Shown here: positions 12,363 through 22,620 of the stretch, one piece after another
Position numbering within the stretch: the first letter of the stretch is position 1
How the letters are laid out: each line of letters begins with the position of its first letter
Source: Cocos nucifera
Taxonomy: Eukaryota; Streptophyta; Magnoliopsida; Arecales; Arecaceae
NCBI GenBank assembly: GCA_006176705.1
Contig: QRFJ01000084.1
Coordinates: 744,001 to 808,000, forward strand
Direction of reading: 5' to 3'
Length of the DNA stretch: 64,000 nucleotides
Position numbers and translations under genes: made by a program
The notes under the pieces: model-generated
The model's input: only the letters and a program-made list of their open reading frames with translations
The model's database searches: none
What the model was told of the DNA's origin: nothing

Positions 12363-12377
12363 GGCTTTGATACTAAT
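12363..12377 (-). promoter_or_regulatory. C1 primer-binding site
   Basis: On the minus strand this reads TTAGTATCAAAGCC directly after the LTR end TTCCTTCA. It differs at two to three positions from the usual TGGTATCAGAGC complement of plant initiator methionine tRNA, consistent with decay. Confidence 0.7.
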
Positions 12378-13840
12378 TGAAGGAACTAGTCTAGGGTTTT
12401 AGGGTTAGATTTTAAAACCTTTTTAAAACTATGCAGTGGAAACATAAATTAATTATATTAATTCATAATTAAACATACAAAATTCTAGATCTAGGATCTT
12501 ATTATATGATTAAAGTATAATATTAAATTAAAAATTAAAATATGAGAATAAATCATGTTGATCATATCAACATAAAAATTGTTCTACGCTAGATCAATTC
12601 TATATAGGAGAAAGACAATCATATCATCCATACCTTTACAAATCAAGGCCTGAGGTTATCATTCCAAGTTGCATATACATCCAACCTCTACAAGTTGTCC
12701 ACATGAGTCTTCGATCATTGATCAGAAGTCTGATGCTCAAAAATCAGCACAGTTTGCTAGAACTACGTTGATCCTTCTTCGATGATTGATCTAGGATCTT
12801 TCTTTCTTTGAAACTTAGATACTCCAATTTTTAGAGGATGAGGAATATGATTTTGAACCTGAGATATCTCTCAAAATCTTAAAAAAAGAATAGAGAAATA
12901 GATGGAAGAAAATCCTAGAAGAAGATCCTCTTCTTCTTCTCTTTTTCTCTCACCAAAGCACCTTGATTGGTGCCTTTGTAATTCCCACATCTAAACCTCT
13001 CTATGCCCAGCCTCTCCACGCACAAAGACCTCTCTCTTAGATCTGTAATCTCAAAAAAAATTAGATTAAAAATTATTTTATATTAAGAGATATGGAAGAG
13101 TCCTTATTTAGGTCAAATACCTAGTCAAGAGACCTCTAAATTAGGCTAGACTTGGGGCGCCCAACTTTTGGGCATCCCCTCCTTTTTGGGCGTGGACCAC
13201 CTGATGTTTGGTGCATTAAAATTTTTTTATTTTTCATAAAAAATTTTAGAAAAAATTAGGAGTTCAGGCACCATACATGGATAAGAATTCTGGTTGCAAC
13301 AAACTCTATCAAATAGAGTTTGAAATCAAAATAACTAATTTATTTTGACTTGGTCCTCAACCAAATAGCATGTAAGAAGTATATGGAATATGAGGATGCA
13401 TGTCCTCTCTCTAAGAAAGAGAGATTCCATGAAAAAATTAAATAAAATTTCATGAAGAGTGTATGGAGATTGAATGGTGCAAGAATTTTGGAGTCCTAAT
13501 CTCACAAGGACTCTTAGTTTGACTTGGTCCAACTTGATCCTTGGATTGAATTAAATTAAAATTTATTTAATCTAATTAAATTAGGTCTTAGTCCAACTAA
13601 TAATCTTATTAAATTAGATTAAATTAGATTTAATTTTGATTTAATTTTTCATCAAATTAGAGATTAGGTTTAGTCAAGTCCTAATTGAATTAAGACTAGT
13701 TCTTTCTTGCAATTGGCTTATCCAATAAATCAATTAGACTTGATCCAATCAAGCTCAAACCAAATCTAATTAAATCATATTTAGTTAAACTTAATTTCAA
13801 CTCTCTGGCTTTATCAAATTAAGCTAATTAGCAATCAAAT
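12378..13840 (-). repeat. C1 5' LTR (right, truncated)
   Basis: This matches 4229-5690 of the left LTR and stops at 'agcaatcaaatt', after which G2 repeat sequence begins. The lost part contained the LTR start and promoter, so C1 has no intact 5' LTR. Confidence 0.85.
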
Positions 13841-14178
13841 TGGATAAAGAAAACTAGCTGAGCACATTAGGAAGAGGAGGTGGACCTCATCTTGATGTGG
13901 ATAAAGATCCTATGGAGAATTTAAAGCCTCTGATTCTTAAACAGGAAGTTAACCTCATCTTAACAAGAGTGAAGACCTTCGATTCTTAAATCGAAGATGT
14001 TAGGGAGAGGTTTTCTCAACAATCCTTTTATGCCCCGGCAATCTTGTTAGGAACAAGAGGTGAACCTTGTCCTAATAAAAAAATTAGCCAACTACGTCAG
14101 AAATAGGAAGTGAACCTTGTCTTGATGTGGATAAAAACCCAACAAAAAATTGAAGGCCTCCAATTCTTAAATCAAAGT
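13841..14178 (+). repeat. G2 tandem-repeat tract, third piece
   Basis: Units 'aaaactagctgagcacattaggaagaggaggtggacctcatcttg' and 'cttaaacaggaagttaacctcatcttaacaag' match 270-400 and 16860-17100. The tract begins inside a unit at a deletion joint with C1 and ends at the inverted repeat and S1 composite. Confidence 0.72.
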
Positions 14179-14189
14179 TTCACTATTAT

Positions 14190-15233
14190 GACATCACCAT
14201 GGCATCACCTAGCTCTGATACCAATTATTATTCCATGGTACCACTTTGACGCCATGTTATGAAAAATCCAAGATCTTTAGCATGGACCATAGGAGACCTT
14301 CGACGTTCTTTATGGTAGCATACCATAGATCCACCATCTAGATCTATGCTGGGGTGCCTCCCTCCTTAGGCTTGAGGGAGGTGCCCCCTTTCTTTAGGGC
14401 TTCTTCAAGAACCCTGGGGTGGCAACACTAGAGAGAAGAGAAAAGAGAAATTAAGGAAGAAAAGATCTATATTCACTGCACCCATCAATAAAAATCATAA
14501 TACAACCTATGTATTTATACATAGACATTAGGCCCGACCAAAAACTTTCTTGGCTAATTCAATACATGAAAGCACCATCGAGCCCATGTACATCCATGTC
14601 TCCCATGCTCTCATCCCCTGGATCTAAACCGATCCATACATGAGTTAGCCCCCTTAAGACCTCTCAAACCAAGCTTTAAGACCCCTAGGATAAGTTCTTA
14701 TCCTAGCCCCAAACAGACCCTCAAGTAACTCTGCCTGCGTATTAAGCTGGCTCAATCTCAGCACTGAGCTGGCTAACCTGAGACTGGGTCGGGTTTAGAT
14801 CTAGGGGATGAGAGCATGGAAGACATGGGTGTACATAGGTTCGGTGAGTGCTTTCATATATTGGGTTAGTTAGAAAAATTTTTGATGGGACCTAATAGCA
14901 ATGTATAAATACATAGGTTGTATTAGAATTTTCATTGATGGGTGTAGTGAAAACAAATCTTTTCCCCCTCAATCTCTCTTCTCTTTTCTCTCTAGTGTTG
15001 CCACCCCAGGGTTCTTGAAGAAGCTCTAGAGAGAGGGGGCACCTCTCTCAAGCCCAAGGAAGGAGGCATCCCAGCATAGATCTAGGTGGTGGATCTAAGG
15101 TATGCTGTCTTAGAGAATGTCGAAGATCTCCTGTGGTCTATGCTAAAGATTCTGAATTTTTCACAACATGATATCAGAGCGGTACCATGGAACAATAATT
15201 GGTATTAGAGCTAGGTGATGCCATGGTGATGTC
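14190..15233. repeat. Large inverted repeat built from R1-type LTR
   Basis: The left arm 14190-14636 and right arm 14787-15233 are reverse complements of each other over about 447 bp at roughly 85% by eye. Each matches the R1 LTR from the 'atctaggggatgagagcatgg' phrase through the TATA box to the primer-like motifs. The 150-bp centre holds more R1 LTR sequence (reverse orientation) and a small 'agctggct' inverted repeat. The TATA boxes in the two arms point outward. Both outer ends finish in 'gacatcaccatggcatcacctagctct', a phrase that recurs at 16650-16675 beside the S1 LTR. It may be two head-to-head LTRs, or a foldback copy. Confidence 0.82.
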
Positions 15234-15239
15234 ACAATA

Positions 15240-16600
15240 TTAATGCTTCCTTGAAAATCTTCAAGCATCCACTCCCAGCCTGGCTACTAAAAGCATAACC
15301 CTACTTCTCCAAGTAGCCTAAAGAGATCAAATTCTTTTTCAGCTTCGGTACATGCCTGACATTCGATAATGTATAAATGATCCCATCGTACATCCTCACC
15401 TTGATAGAGCCAACTCTAGCTACTTTGCATGGGTGATTATCTCCAAGGTTGACACTTCCACCATCGATCTTCTGATAGATAGCAAACCACTTCTAATGAG
15501 AAGTATAGTTATGTGAGCATGCTGAATCTAATATCCACGTAGTATCATACTTCATGGACCCATCTAATATAATAATAGATCTTCTCCGCTACTTACAGAA
15601 GTTATATCATCATTCTAGCTGGCCTTTCCTTTTTCTGACTTCAAAAGGGGACAATCTCTCCTCAAGTATCCAGGCTAATGATATTTATAGCATTTCAATG
15701 TCTTCTTCTGATCCCGAGACTTTGATCTACCTTTAGATTTTTTCTTTGCCTTCTTCTTTGATCTTTTCTATCTTCATTCATAGCCAAAATCTCAGACTTA
15801 GGATCTTCCTTGCAGATATTTTCTCTCTGCTTATTTGACCTAAGCACACCAACAACTTGTTCATAGTTTATAGTCTCCTTCCTATAAACTAAAGTTGTTA
15901 TGAGACCATCATAAGAACTCGAGAGAGAACAAAGTAGCAGTAACGTCCGATCTTCCTCATCGATCTTTACATCCAAACTCATCACCTTAGAATACACCTG
16001 ATTGAACCTTTGGATATGTGCAATATGATCTCCACCTTTGGGCATGCTCAGATTGTAAAGCTATTTCTTCAACCATAGCTTGTTGGTTATGTTCTTCCCA
16101 TGTATGTGTTCTCCAGTCTCGTCTAGAGCCCCTTTGCCATGGACTCTATGCAAACCTCGGGCAACACCTGATCGGTCAAGCACACTCTGATGGTGCTAAA
16201 AGCAATTTTCTCCAACTCTTTCCAATCCTGAGCACTAATCTTTTCTAATCTTTCTCTTACCAAGATCTTGTAGATCCTTTGTTGAACCAAAAAGTCCTTT
16301 ATCCTTTGCTGCCATAAGGTAAAATTTTCCTTGCTATCGAATTTTTCAAAATCTATCTTAAATCCACTTGATCCAATGACTATAATTAAGTCAAGAGCAA
16401 AACTCTAACACCCTTCTTTGATCACACACCAGCAAAACTATCCTTCAATGAAGATCTATGGGCCATAGATCCTTGTTCCAACCTTCTGTATCACCTCTCC
16501 TTCATGCAACAACTCTCCACCTCAATCTAGAGATAACCACGAAGAAAACCAAAAGATTTTAGGATAAAATCTGGTGTAGCAGATCCTGAATGTAGAAATC
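15240..16600 (-). pseudogene. S1 gag and protease remnant
   Basis: The open stretch 15695-16045 contains the gag core (HIQRFNQVYSKV, DEEDRTLLLLCSLSSSYD, YEQVVGVLRSNKQR), typical of the copia UBN2/gag family. Upstream fragments such as KENFTLWQQRI-like sequence lie near 16300-16340 in other frames. A zinc knuckle with one Cys replaced follows near 15655-15697. The protease active-site phrase WILDSACSHNYT is at about 15505-15545, and HVPKLKKNLISLG-like sequence follows near 15330-15360. Stops and frameshifts are frequent. Confidence 0.8.
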
Positions 16601-16675
16601 CTAGGTGTCTTTTTTTCTTTCATGCAACACTGCTCTGATACCAGATGTTATGATATCACCATGGAATCACCTAGC

Positions 16676-16687
16676 TCTGATATCAGA
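16676..16687 (-). promoter_or_regulatory. S1 primer-binding site
   Basis: Minus-strand TCTGATATCAGAGCT follows the LTR end (CCAACA) directly and resembles the complement of initiator Met tRNA. A second copy of the motif with TGGTATCAGAGC lies about 45 bases further in (near 16630-16641). Confidence 0.65.
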
Positions 16688-16855
16688 TGTTGGGTAATAC
16701 GACCCTCTCCCAGAAAACTCTTATGCTTTCTTTCTCTCTTTTCTCTCTTGAATCCATTAGTTTTGCTTTCGCATTGATTCTAGGAGTTTATTTCTTGTTG
16801 CTTGGCTAATCATCAGTGGTCAAGCTAGTCCAAGAGAGGATTGTCTTATCCAACA
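16688..16855 (-). repeat. S1 5' LTR, 168 bp
   Basis: The sequence is bounded by TGTTGG (plus-strand left end) and CCAACA (right end), so both strands begin TGTTGG. It is pyrimidine-rich in the middle. The assignment rests on its position next to the primer site and on the abrupt change to G2 repeat at 16856. Confidence 0.75.
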
Positions 16856-17141
16856 TTAACCTCATCTTAACGAGGATGAAGGCCTCTGATTCTTAAACAG
16901 AAGGTTAACCTCATCTTAATGAGGAAGAAGACCTCTGGTTCTTAAACTAGAGACGTCGGAAAGAGGCCCTCTCAATGGTCCCTTTTGTGCCCAGCAATCT
17001 TGTTAGGAACAGGAGGTGAACCTCATCCCAATAAGAAAATTAGCCGACCACGTCAGGAATAGGAGGTGGGCCTCATCCTGATGTAAATAAAGATCCTATG
17101 GAGAATTGAAGATCTTTGATTCTTAAATAGAGGGAATAATA
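16856..17141 (+). repeat. G2 tandem-repeat tract, fourth piece
   Basis: About one full higher-order unit: 'ttaacctcatcttaacgagg', 'gaagacctctggttcttaaactag', 'gaggccctctcaatggtccc', 'aggaggtgaacctcatccc'. It ends at the G1 LTR. The last bases, AATA (17138-17141), equal the four bases following G1 at 40861-40864, a likely target duplication. Confidence 0.72.
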
Positions 17142-18448
17142 TATTGGTGCAGAAATTCGTGAGGACGTCAGAGATGGCTGGAGTGGGGAAGGTGAGGCTA
17201 CCAATGGAACCTACAAAATAAAGTCTAAACTAGAGGTGGGTGGCTCCGACAGGACCCTTCGATGCTCAAGTTAATTTTCTAGCCAATTGAAATGGAGTGC
17301 TTAGAAAAATAAAGAAGCAGAGTAAAAGAAAGGAGAAGAGAGCTTAGGGGGAACATATCTGGTGGTCTCTTTTATAGATGGAGCATGTAATAAATTGATA
17401 GTAACAGTTGCAACCGTCTGGTGGTGGGCCGCTCAAGCCATGTGGAGTTTGTTATAAGGAGTGGTATTCATTGTTGCGACTTTTCAACTGAGAGTGGTGT
17501 TTGTTGTCATGATTTGCTAATCGAGAGTGGTATTTATTGTCATGACATTCTAGTGCATTGGAGATTAATAGTCGAAGTTTGGATGGGGTAGGCACTAACA
17601 GTGAAGAGCTTCAAGTTGCAATAGCTCTAGAGGAGTTTGGGCTCTTTTAGGGTCGTCTGCATGTATGTTGGTTCACATTGAGTGGGTAGCCGAGTTTATG
17701 TGGACGACGAGGTTCCTTCAGACAATTGGGAGAAGGTCAACTGGAAGAAGGTCGACTATAGGAGATCGACCAAAAGGAGGTCGACCACAGGAAGTTTGTC
17801 TGCATGGGGCTCGACTAGAGGAGGTTGTCCGAAGGAGGTTCGACTGGAGGAGGTCGTCTAGAGGAGGCTTGACTAGAGGAGGTCATCTGGAGGAGGTCTG
17901 ATTAGAGGAGGTCATCTGGAGGAGGTCTGATTAGAGGAGGTCATCCAGAGGAGCATGACTGGAGGAGTTCATTTGGAAGGAGTTTATCTGGAAGGAGCGT
18001 GGCTTAGGGAGTTCGTCTGGAAGGAGTTCATCCGAAAGAAGTTCGTCCGGGAGGAGTTCGTTAGAAAGGAGCATGGCTAGGGGAAGTTCGTCTGGAAGGA
18101 GTTCATCCGAAAGAAGTTCGTCCAGGAGGAGTTCGTCAGAAAGGAGCACAGCTGGCGGAGTTTGTCTGGAAAGAGTTCATCCATAAGAAGTTCATCTGAA
18201 AGGAGTTCATTTGGAAGGAGGATGGTTGGGCTCTAATCCCATTATTCACTTTTAGCTAGAGGATAAGGTCAGAATAACAGTAATTTTCCTTCATCGTTCA
18301 AGATTGTATCACCGAACTTCTATGCATTTTTGGGAGATTCTGCAGCATGAACCCATCACTGAGAAGATCGATGAATCTTGATAAGGAGGAGGTCGGTGAC
18401 CCAGGACTATGGGCAGGGATTTTGGTAGGGACCATTTTATCTCCAACA
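17142..18448 (-). repeat. G1 3' LTR
   Basis: This 1.3-kb LTR is the partner of 39656-40860. On the minus strand it starts TGTTGGAGATAAAATGG at 18448. It has a short-period minisatellite at 17690-18230. Open minus-strand frames here (17931-18149, 18298-18729) are by-products and not genes. Confidence 0.85.
17690..18230. repeat. 15-bp-period minisatellite in G1 3' LTR
   Basis: Imperfect 15-base units such as 'ggaaggagttcatcc' and 'ggaggaggtcgtctag' run for about 540 bases. On the minus strand they stay open and spell a pentapeptide of the SDELL/PDELL type. The partner LTR has the same tract at 40230-40640 with a different arrangement, so it expands and contracts. Confidence 0.8.
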
Positions 18449-19103
18449 CTTGTCCTCCTACTTCCAAGTTTGAATTTTGAATGAAGTACGAAAGAAAAAA
18501 AATGCTGTAATCGAAGCTTTTTGATAGTTTTCCATCTTAGAAAATAAAACTTTATCTTTTTTTCAAATTGGCACCATGATTTAATGTCAAATGACCTAGA
18601 CAGACAGAGTCCATTGAAAACTCGTCCAATGCGGAGCTCCATGTACAGCATAATTTTTGCTTCACCAAGCGGCTGGTGTGAGTGGGACACGTGGTGGGTT
18701 GGGATTGACTGAAGGAGTTCCGCAATCATAACTTTCCCTGGGGCTCTGCTTTCCTATTTAAACTCCTCCTTCGTCAATGGTTTCTTGCTTTTGCTTGGGC
18801 TTCTACTTCTTCTTCCTCCATCTCTCGTCATCTTCGAGTGTTCCTATTCTTGTCGTCCCTGCTCCTTCTGCAACTTTCTGATCGTCGGCATCTTTCTTCG
18901 ATCCTCTTCCACCCTTTTGGTCTTCTTCTCATATTTTTCTAGATCGGTCTTTCATTCCTACCCTCTTGACTTTTAGTTTCCTTGTATTCTTTAGGTTTCT
19001 TCAAGTTTTCTTGGGCGGACATTGCTGTTCTTCATTTTTGGGCTCCCACCCCCCTTTTTCTGAGTACCTTTTTGGAGATTTTATCTAATTTAGCTTGATC
19101 TAG
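18449..19103 (+). other. Leader of the antisense gene in G1
   Basis: The region between the LTR and the antisense gene is rich in C and T on the plus strand from 18765 on, as in a plant 5' untranslated leader. The corresponding G2 region (44030-44320, minus strand) has the same character. No coding motif is seen; the open frame 18785-18976 is a low-complexity Leu/Ser/Phe reading. Confidence 0.5.
18755..18762 (+). promoter_or_regulatory. TATA-like box of the G1 antisense gene
   Basis: TATTTAAA lies within 'cctatttaaactcctcctt', about 340 bases before the antisense start codon at 19104. The G2 copy has 'ggtatttaaactctcttc' (minus strand, 44321-44328) in the same relative place. Conservation in two decayed copies suggests the antisense gene had its own promoter. 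Confidence 0.45.
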
Positions 19104-19562
19104 ATGTCGTTTGAGGTTTTTTGGTCTAGCAGTTTTAGGAGTTTGGTCAATCCAAACCCCAATAACCCCAAGGTTAGAATGAAAACTAGGCCCAGGGCAG
19201 CACCTCGGCCAGACTTAAAATCAAAGTCTATTGCCTGTTCTTTGACCATCGAGGATCTGTCACTAGTTAGGATCTAGTATGGGGTGCCTACCGAGTATGA
19301 GCTGGAACTTCCTAGTTCAATTAGTCAGGCTTATGCTCCTCCTGGTCAATTTTGCTTGTACCTAGAGGCCTTCCATGCTGGGTTAAGACTTTCCCTTCCT
19401 GACATTGTCATAGCCCTTTTTCATTTTTTAAACATCTCTCTGGCTTCGGTAGTTTCGAACTTTCTTAGGTTTATTATAGGATTTTTGGCTCTCTGTATAT
19501 CTGTCGGGTTCCAGCCCACTACTTCTCTTTTTCAAATCTTTTTTACCTTCAAGCATCATCCA
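19104..19562 (+). pseudogene. G1 antisense gene, N-terminal part (putative gypsy-type 'transposase' domain)
   Basis: It reads from ATG 19104 on the strand opposite G1 gag-pol. After a basic stretch it contains YGVPTEYELELP and GQFCLYLEAFHAGLRLSLP, closely paralleled by YGIPSEYELEL and GCFCLYTKALHARLRL in the G2 copy. The pattern (YELxxP, then C/VCLYxxAxxAGLRxPL) resembles the plant domain catalogued as 'putative gypsy type transposon' (PF04195-like), known from antisense ORFs of Tat elements. An in-frame TAG lies at about 19276, and the gene is cut at 19562 by the C2 complex. Its function is unknown; the name transposase is historical. Confidence 0.72.
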
Positions 19563-19567
19563 TGTTG

Positions 19568-20820
19568 GTGAGCCAACATTTGGCGGGCAGTCCTGATATC
19601 TTCATATTAGTGCTGAAGCTCATCAGACATCGAGCCCAACATGTAATATCTGATCTTGTTATCTTCATTCATCCACTTGTTAAGAGACGCTCTTTGTTCA
19701 GCGAATGGATGAGCTGGTAAGGTGGGGGATCCTAATCCAATATATGAGTTAACTTCTCAGAATCCAAAATGATTTTGAAGTTTCGGAGCTAATACTTGTA
19801 ATTGGATCCGGTCAGTCTATGGGTGTTCAAGATACGTGCTAGTGGATTGGACGCAGATATTTTTCTATAGAGAGTCAAAGTTTCTAGTTAGATATTGTAA
19901 TTAAGACTTGACCAATTTATTTAGGAGTTTTATTTTTAAATAAATTAGCTTCCACTATTTTCTTGGATCCCTACACTCCCTCTATAGAGATGCGAAAATC
20001 TTCATGATTAATGATTTCTAGTGGATGGTGTGGTCCCACCAACTGACTCATCATCTCACCTAATAGTTATTGATGATGGGTTAGCCAATAGATGAACAAC
20101 TCTTTGTTCAATGATTCTCTAATCATGGTGTACCCAAATTTGGTCTCTAATTCATGAATCTCACCGTGCTCGAAATATTGATCCACTTCTTAGTTAAGTC
20201 AGATCCACCATTTATACAGATTGAATTTCTAATTGAGTCTCTCACCATATCGAAAATATTAAGCCCAATCTATCCTCCAGCCCATAGCATCCAATGCCTA
20301 ATAGATATGGTTGCATCTTTTTGGTGCAACTGAACCACTATAACCAGCTAAGAACAATCAACTCTGAGAAGGGCCCACACATCTACAATAGTGGAAGATC
20401 TTAGACTTAATCTTTTCTTAAGAAGATTTGATTTAGGTCTTATTAAACTAGACTTGACATAGTCATAACAATTATGACTAACCAAGTGGCATGGGTTAGC
20501 TCAGATTATTGACCATCTCTGATCAGGACTGAGCCAACAAATATGGCCAGGTAAGTGAGACTGGTGGAAGGGATATGCCATTAACTCGACAAGAATGCAT
20601 TCGAGTTGAGTAGCTCCCAATTAAAAATCAGTCGGTCATATTTTCCAAACTTACCTTAGATACCAAATTGTTGAGCCAGAACCAATCGGGTTAGTCTACA
20701 ATCCAGAATCTAACCACTGAGCCTAATTAGGTCTTAGCTTGATTGATCACTCATATGATTCGATCTTGACCTAGACTTAATCCTATTAGACTGGTCAATT
20801 TAAGCACTCTTGATCCCATC
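19568..20820 (-). pseudogene. Second copy of C2 gag start and leader
   Basis: This is a near-identical repeat of 25853-27109. Its gag begins near 19862 (minus strand), where the start codon reads ATA instead of ATG, but it keeps the SASNPLARIL frame that is broken by an extra base in the main copy. It stops at 19568 inside gag, at 'ggtgagccaac', and joins the G1 antisense gene. The leader motif 'ggaagggatatgccattaactc' is at 20566-20587. Confidence 0.8.
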
Positions 20821-22156
20821 AAAAGATAAGAATTAGCAGGTGACAAAAAATGATGGGTGTTGTCTCAAATTTATCTCATAAATTAAGACAACCCTTTTCT
20901 AACCTGGACAAGTTTCAGTCAGACCAAGTAAAGGTACTCGAGTGAGTCCAAATATATTTAGCTCAGTCGAGATAACTTTTAATGATTTGTTGAAAGAGAA
21001 CATTAGGCTCAATCGTGTGCTAGCACGATTTTCTTGAACCTAAAAATCTAATTCAAATCAACTAAACTGGATTAGTTCAATTGATGATATCCAGATCCAA
21101 ACCCTTGTATGTGTGATCTAGTTAGGTTCAGTTCTATATGGTAATGAGATATGTCGCGATCTCTATCATCGACATCATCGAAACTCCTTTCGATGGATCA
21201 GAACTCTTCTGATTCGAACAGCTAGAATGATCGATCATCTAAATCATTCTAATTGCTCCCAAAATCCACCAGTGACACCTAGCAGTATATGGTGGCAACC
21301 CATCAGAGCTGAATGAACCTCTTGGTGCAGCTACCTGTGTGATTAAGTTCTTCTATCTTGAGCCCCGATCAGATTAGGGTTAAGGTGAACTCGTCAAACC
21401 CTAGTTTCTGTCATATGAATGTAATCATTCGATTCAAGTCCGAATGTGAAAATCTAAATAGAAACTCTTTCTATTATTTCACTCTGCCATGGCCATGGGC
21501 TTCTGGACTTGATTCTCATGATCATCATAGGGCTGCTCCTCTACCACCGAGGTAGATAGATTCCATCTTGATGCAATCCAGTTCCTACAATGAACATGCT
21601 ATAGCCAACATACACCTCAGGGTTCCATATGGCTAGGAGACCGAGTAATGGTGTAGTCAAACTATAACACCCTCAAGGTGAACTGCCGATGCACCTCAGG
21701 TCAAAGAACCAGACACACTACTGCAGCATCGAGTCAGTCATTGACGAGAAGGTAGACTTCCTAATGACTACTCGAGGTGGTCACGCTCAGTGCCCTCATT
21801 CTCTAACGAGTACCTGTACTCTCGCTTCGGTGTCTCCACACCGTAGACTCAAGACTCATCTACTAAAGAGAAGCGATTGTACACCAACCTTCCGGATCAA
21901 TCACCATCCTCATGATGATCCTATGGTCGGGAGCATTTTATGAGTTAATAATGATTATTCATGTCTTAAATTTTCAACTCTTGAAAATATGAATTATCAT
22001 TACCATTAACTCAAAGGATGTATCACAGACACTAAATACACATATGTGATAGAAAATAATCCATTTTATTGATTATAGTCAAAATTATAATTTTGCCCCT
22101 AGAAGTGTATTACAAGTGTCAGCCAATTCTGGCTTCTAGGGCACATATATCTAACA
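20821..22156 (-). repeat. C2 3' LTR (left, partial)
   Basis: It matches 28989-30338 of the right LTR. On the minus strand the LTR starts TGTTAGATATATGTGCCC at 22156, next to the purine tract. The end distal to that start (about 0.95 kb, the R/U5 side) is deleted. Short open frames in it (21358-21555, 21689-21943) are incidental. Confidence 0.85.
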
Positions 22157-22170
22157 ATCTCCCACTTGTC
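22157..22170 (-). promoter_or_regulatory. C2 polypurine tract
   Basis: Minus-strand GACAAGTGGGAGAT lies directly between the end of RNase H and the LTR start TGTTAG, the expected site of plus-strand priming. Confidence 0.75.
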
Positions 22171-22620
22171 CTAAAGCCAATTGGCTACAAGTCTAAGTCC
22201 CATCTTCTCAAGGTGGGCTTCGATCTTCTGCTGGCCCAATGGCTTTGTAAGTGGGTCTGCCACATTATCTGTGGAGTTGACTCTCTTGACCTCGACGTAA
22301 TCTTCCTCGAGGTCGAGGTAATCATGGATGAGGTGGTATCGCCGCTCAATGTGCTTGAATTTCTGATGAGACCTCGGCTCCTTAGCAAGGGCTATGGCAC
22401 CATTATTGTCGCAGTATAGAGGAATGGCATCTGATGGCATTACTCTAATTTCTGCAGCAAACTTCTTATACCAGAATGCTTCCTTTTGCAGCCTCTGATG
22501 CAGCGATATATTCTGCTTCCATGGTGGAATCTGCTATCACATTTGCTTGAAACTCTTTCAGCTGACAGCACCACCATTGCACACAAACAGACTTCCCAGA
22601 TGTCGACTTTCGATCATCTA
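22171..22620 (-). pseudogene. C2 RNase H region
   Basis: The open stretch 22171-22440 gives IPLYCDNNGAIALAKEP with the conserved Asp of CDN, then HIERRYHLIHDYL and the usual copia ending DNVADPLTKPL. Upstream, the AAAEAEY-type region near 22480-22520 is frameshifted. RNase H would remove the RNA template after copying. Frameshifts separate it from RT, although the catalytic end is well kept. Confidence 0.85.

Larger units (their letters stand above)
4229..13840 (-). mobile_element. C1: Ty1/copia retrotransposon, degenerate, minus strand
   Basis: The long direct repeats 4229-6711 and 12378-13840 both begin 'tgaa.gaactagtctag'. The primer site lies at 12363-12377 (reverse complement of an initiator-Met type TGGTATCAGAGC) and the purine tract at 6712-6722, so the element reads right to left. 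The order is gag, protease, integrase, RT, RNase H, which is the Ty1/copia order. All frames are broken. The right LTR is cut off after about 1.46 kb: at 13841 the sequence jumps straight into the G2 repeat. About 1 kb of LTR and roughly 60 bases of flanking repeat are missing, which explains why no target duplication is found. It is closest in the window to C3 and C4. Confidence 0.88.
15234..16855 (-). mobile_element. S1: 5' part of a short-LTR Ty1/copia element, minus strand
   Basis: From right to left come a 168-bp LTR, a primer site, gag and the protease start. The sequence then ends at the inverted repeat, so integrase, RT, RNase H and the 3' LTR are absent. On the right the G2 repeat resumes immediately after the LTR (16856). 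The protein type and LTR size differ from C1-C4, so this is a separate copia lineage. No clear target duplication is seen because the left end is not an LTR. Confidence 0.8.

Noticed and set aside
17665..18149. Repetitive ORFs with SDELL or RRSTGG-type repeats in the G1 LTR
   Set aside because: Readings of a 15-base minisatellite whose copy number differs in the partner LTR; kept as a repeat and not as a gene.
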